From assembly GCA_002937555.1 (NCBI GenBank), contig PTKB01000038.1:1-13773 (forward strand): 13,773 bases of DNA. The letters run 5' to 3'. Positions 13,448 to 13,773 of this stretch are shown piece after piece; the stretch's first letter is position 1, and each line of letters opens with the position of its first letter. Below the pieces are notes generated by a model that did no database searches, had not been told where the DNA came from, and saw only the letters and a list, made by a program, of their open reading frames with translations. Source of the DNA: Alphaproteobacteria bacterium MarineAlpha10_Bin2. GTDB taxonomy: Bacteria > Pseudomonadota > Alphaproteobacteria > UBA828. Position numbers and translations under genes: made by a program.

Positions 13448-13773
13448 TCCGTAATTAATGTTTGCCAGTGCGCCGCCATGGGCGTGGATGGGTTCGGCGA
13501 TAAAGCCGTAATTCGTCTTCTTGTTGGAGCGCCAATATCCGCCATGGATGAAAATCAGCAGCGGGCTTCTAGGAGCGCGCGCCGGAAACAGGTCGAGCGT
13601 TTGGCGGGGTGCGGCGCCGTAACGCACATCTTCCCGCCAATCAAGGTTCGCCTTGGCCCGGGCGCTCGCCGCGGCCCAGCCGTCGCGCACGGTTTGATGA
13701 TCCGGAGCCGGGCGCGGATGTTGTATTCTGCCTTCAGGCGTAGCGGCGGGTCCGGATTGTCCGATTTCGTCAC
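13376..13773 (-). pseudogene. Broken alpha/beta hydrolase, kynurenine-formamidase-like (frameshifted and 3'-truncated)
   Basis: On the minus strand, one frame from the window edge to about 13708 gives LRLKAEYNIRAR. Homology then continues in a second frame as APDHQTVRDGWAAASARAKA, so about one base has been lost near 13705-13710. The second frame holds RQTLDLFPARAP, the oxyanion motif FIHGGYWRSNKK and NYGLAPDYSVGDIIAHAREA, ending with AVAWLYGN at about 13376. In intact relatives this point is followed by the nucleophile-containing GHSAGG region. Here the frame instead runs antisense into the transporter gene as Arg/His/Gln-rich nonsense. Nucleophile Ser, acid and catalytic His are all missing, so the gene cannot be active. 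The 5' start may lie at GTG 13773 or beyond the window. Confidence 0.8.

Noticed and set aside
1..13773. CRISPR arrays, tRNA or rRNA genes, insertion sequences
   Set aside because: I saw no repeated spacer structure, no cloverleaf or rRNA core sequence, and no transposase motifs or terminal inverted repeats on either strand.

Overview
The window comes from an alphaproteobacterial chromosome, GC-rich and most like Rhodospirillales-type lineages (class is confident, order is a guess). The evidence is the conserved order mltA - timA (Tim44-like) / fxsA - secB / dnaQ - coaE - aroE - maf / PPSR (DUF299) // hemE - hemH - hemJ - rho. In Caulobacter and Rickettsia the chromosomal origin of replication lies between the DUF299 gene (RP001 in Rickettsia) and hemE. 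The matching gap here, 8005-8441, is the only long non-coding stretch in the window.

Left arm (1-8004). A partial lytic transglycosylase gene (mltA) follows timA on the minus strand. fxsA and secB diverge from timA on the plus strand; SecB has an unusual N-terminal extension of about 73 residues. A tight minus-strand operon maf-aroE-coaE-dnaQ then covers nucleotide housekeeping, shikimate synthesis, the last step of CoA synthesis and the replicative proofreading exonuclease. An unrecognised 351-residue gene on the plus strand sits between maf and PPSR and shares its stop-codon bases (TTAA) with PPSR.

Centre (8005-8441). This is the candidate origin. It contains one perfect R-type DnaA box (TTATACACA on the minus strand), three one-mismatch boxes, a GC-rich block and a phased ACT/ACA/ACC triplet run that looks like a DnaA-trio element. 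The triplet run leads directly into an AT-rich palindrome (TTCTTATAAGAA). A weaker, mirrored copy of the trio layout lies on the hemE side. One GANTC site and no full CtrA site were found.

Right arm (8442-13773). hemE, hemH and hemJ encode three late haem-synthesis enzymes in a close operon. rho follows behind its own good sigma70-type promoter and a leader with a strong GC-rich hairpin. An EamA/DMT transporter comes next and ends inside the remains of a kynurenine-formamidase-like hydrolase gene on the opposite strand. That hydrolase is frameshifted near its N-terminus and cut off after about a third of its length, so the transporter's C-terminal tail is read antisense through it.

Most genes on each side are transcribed away from 8005-8441, as expected for a bidirectional origin; the exceptions are fxsA, secB and the unknown gene. 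The most interesting items are the origin with its possible double DnaA-trio arrangement, the transporter/hydrolase junction, the unknown gene inside a conserved block, the SecB extension and the rho leader hairpin.
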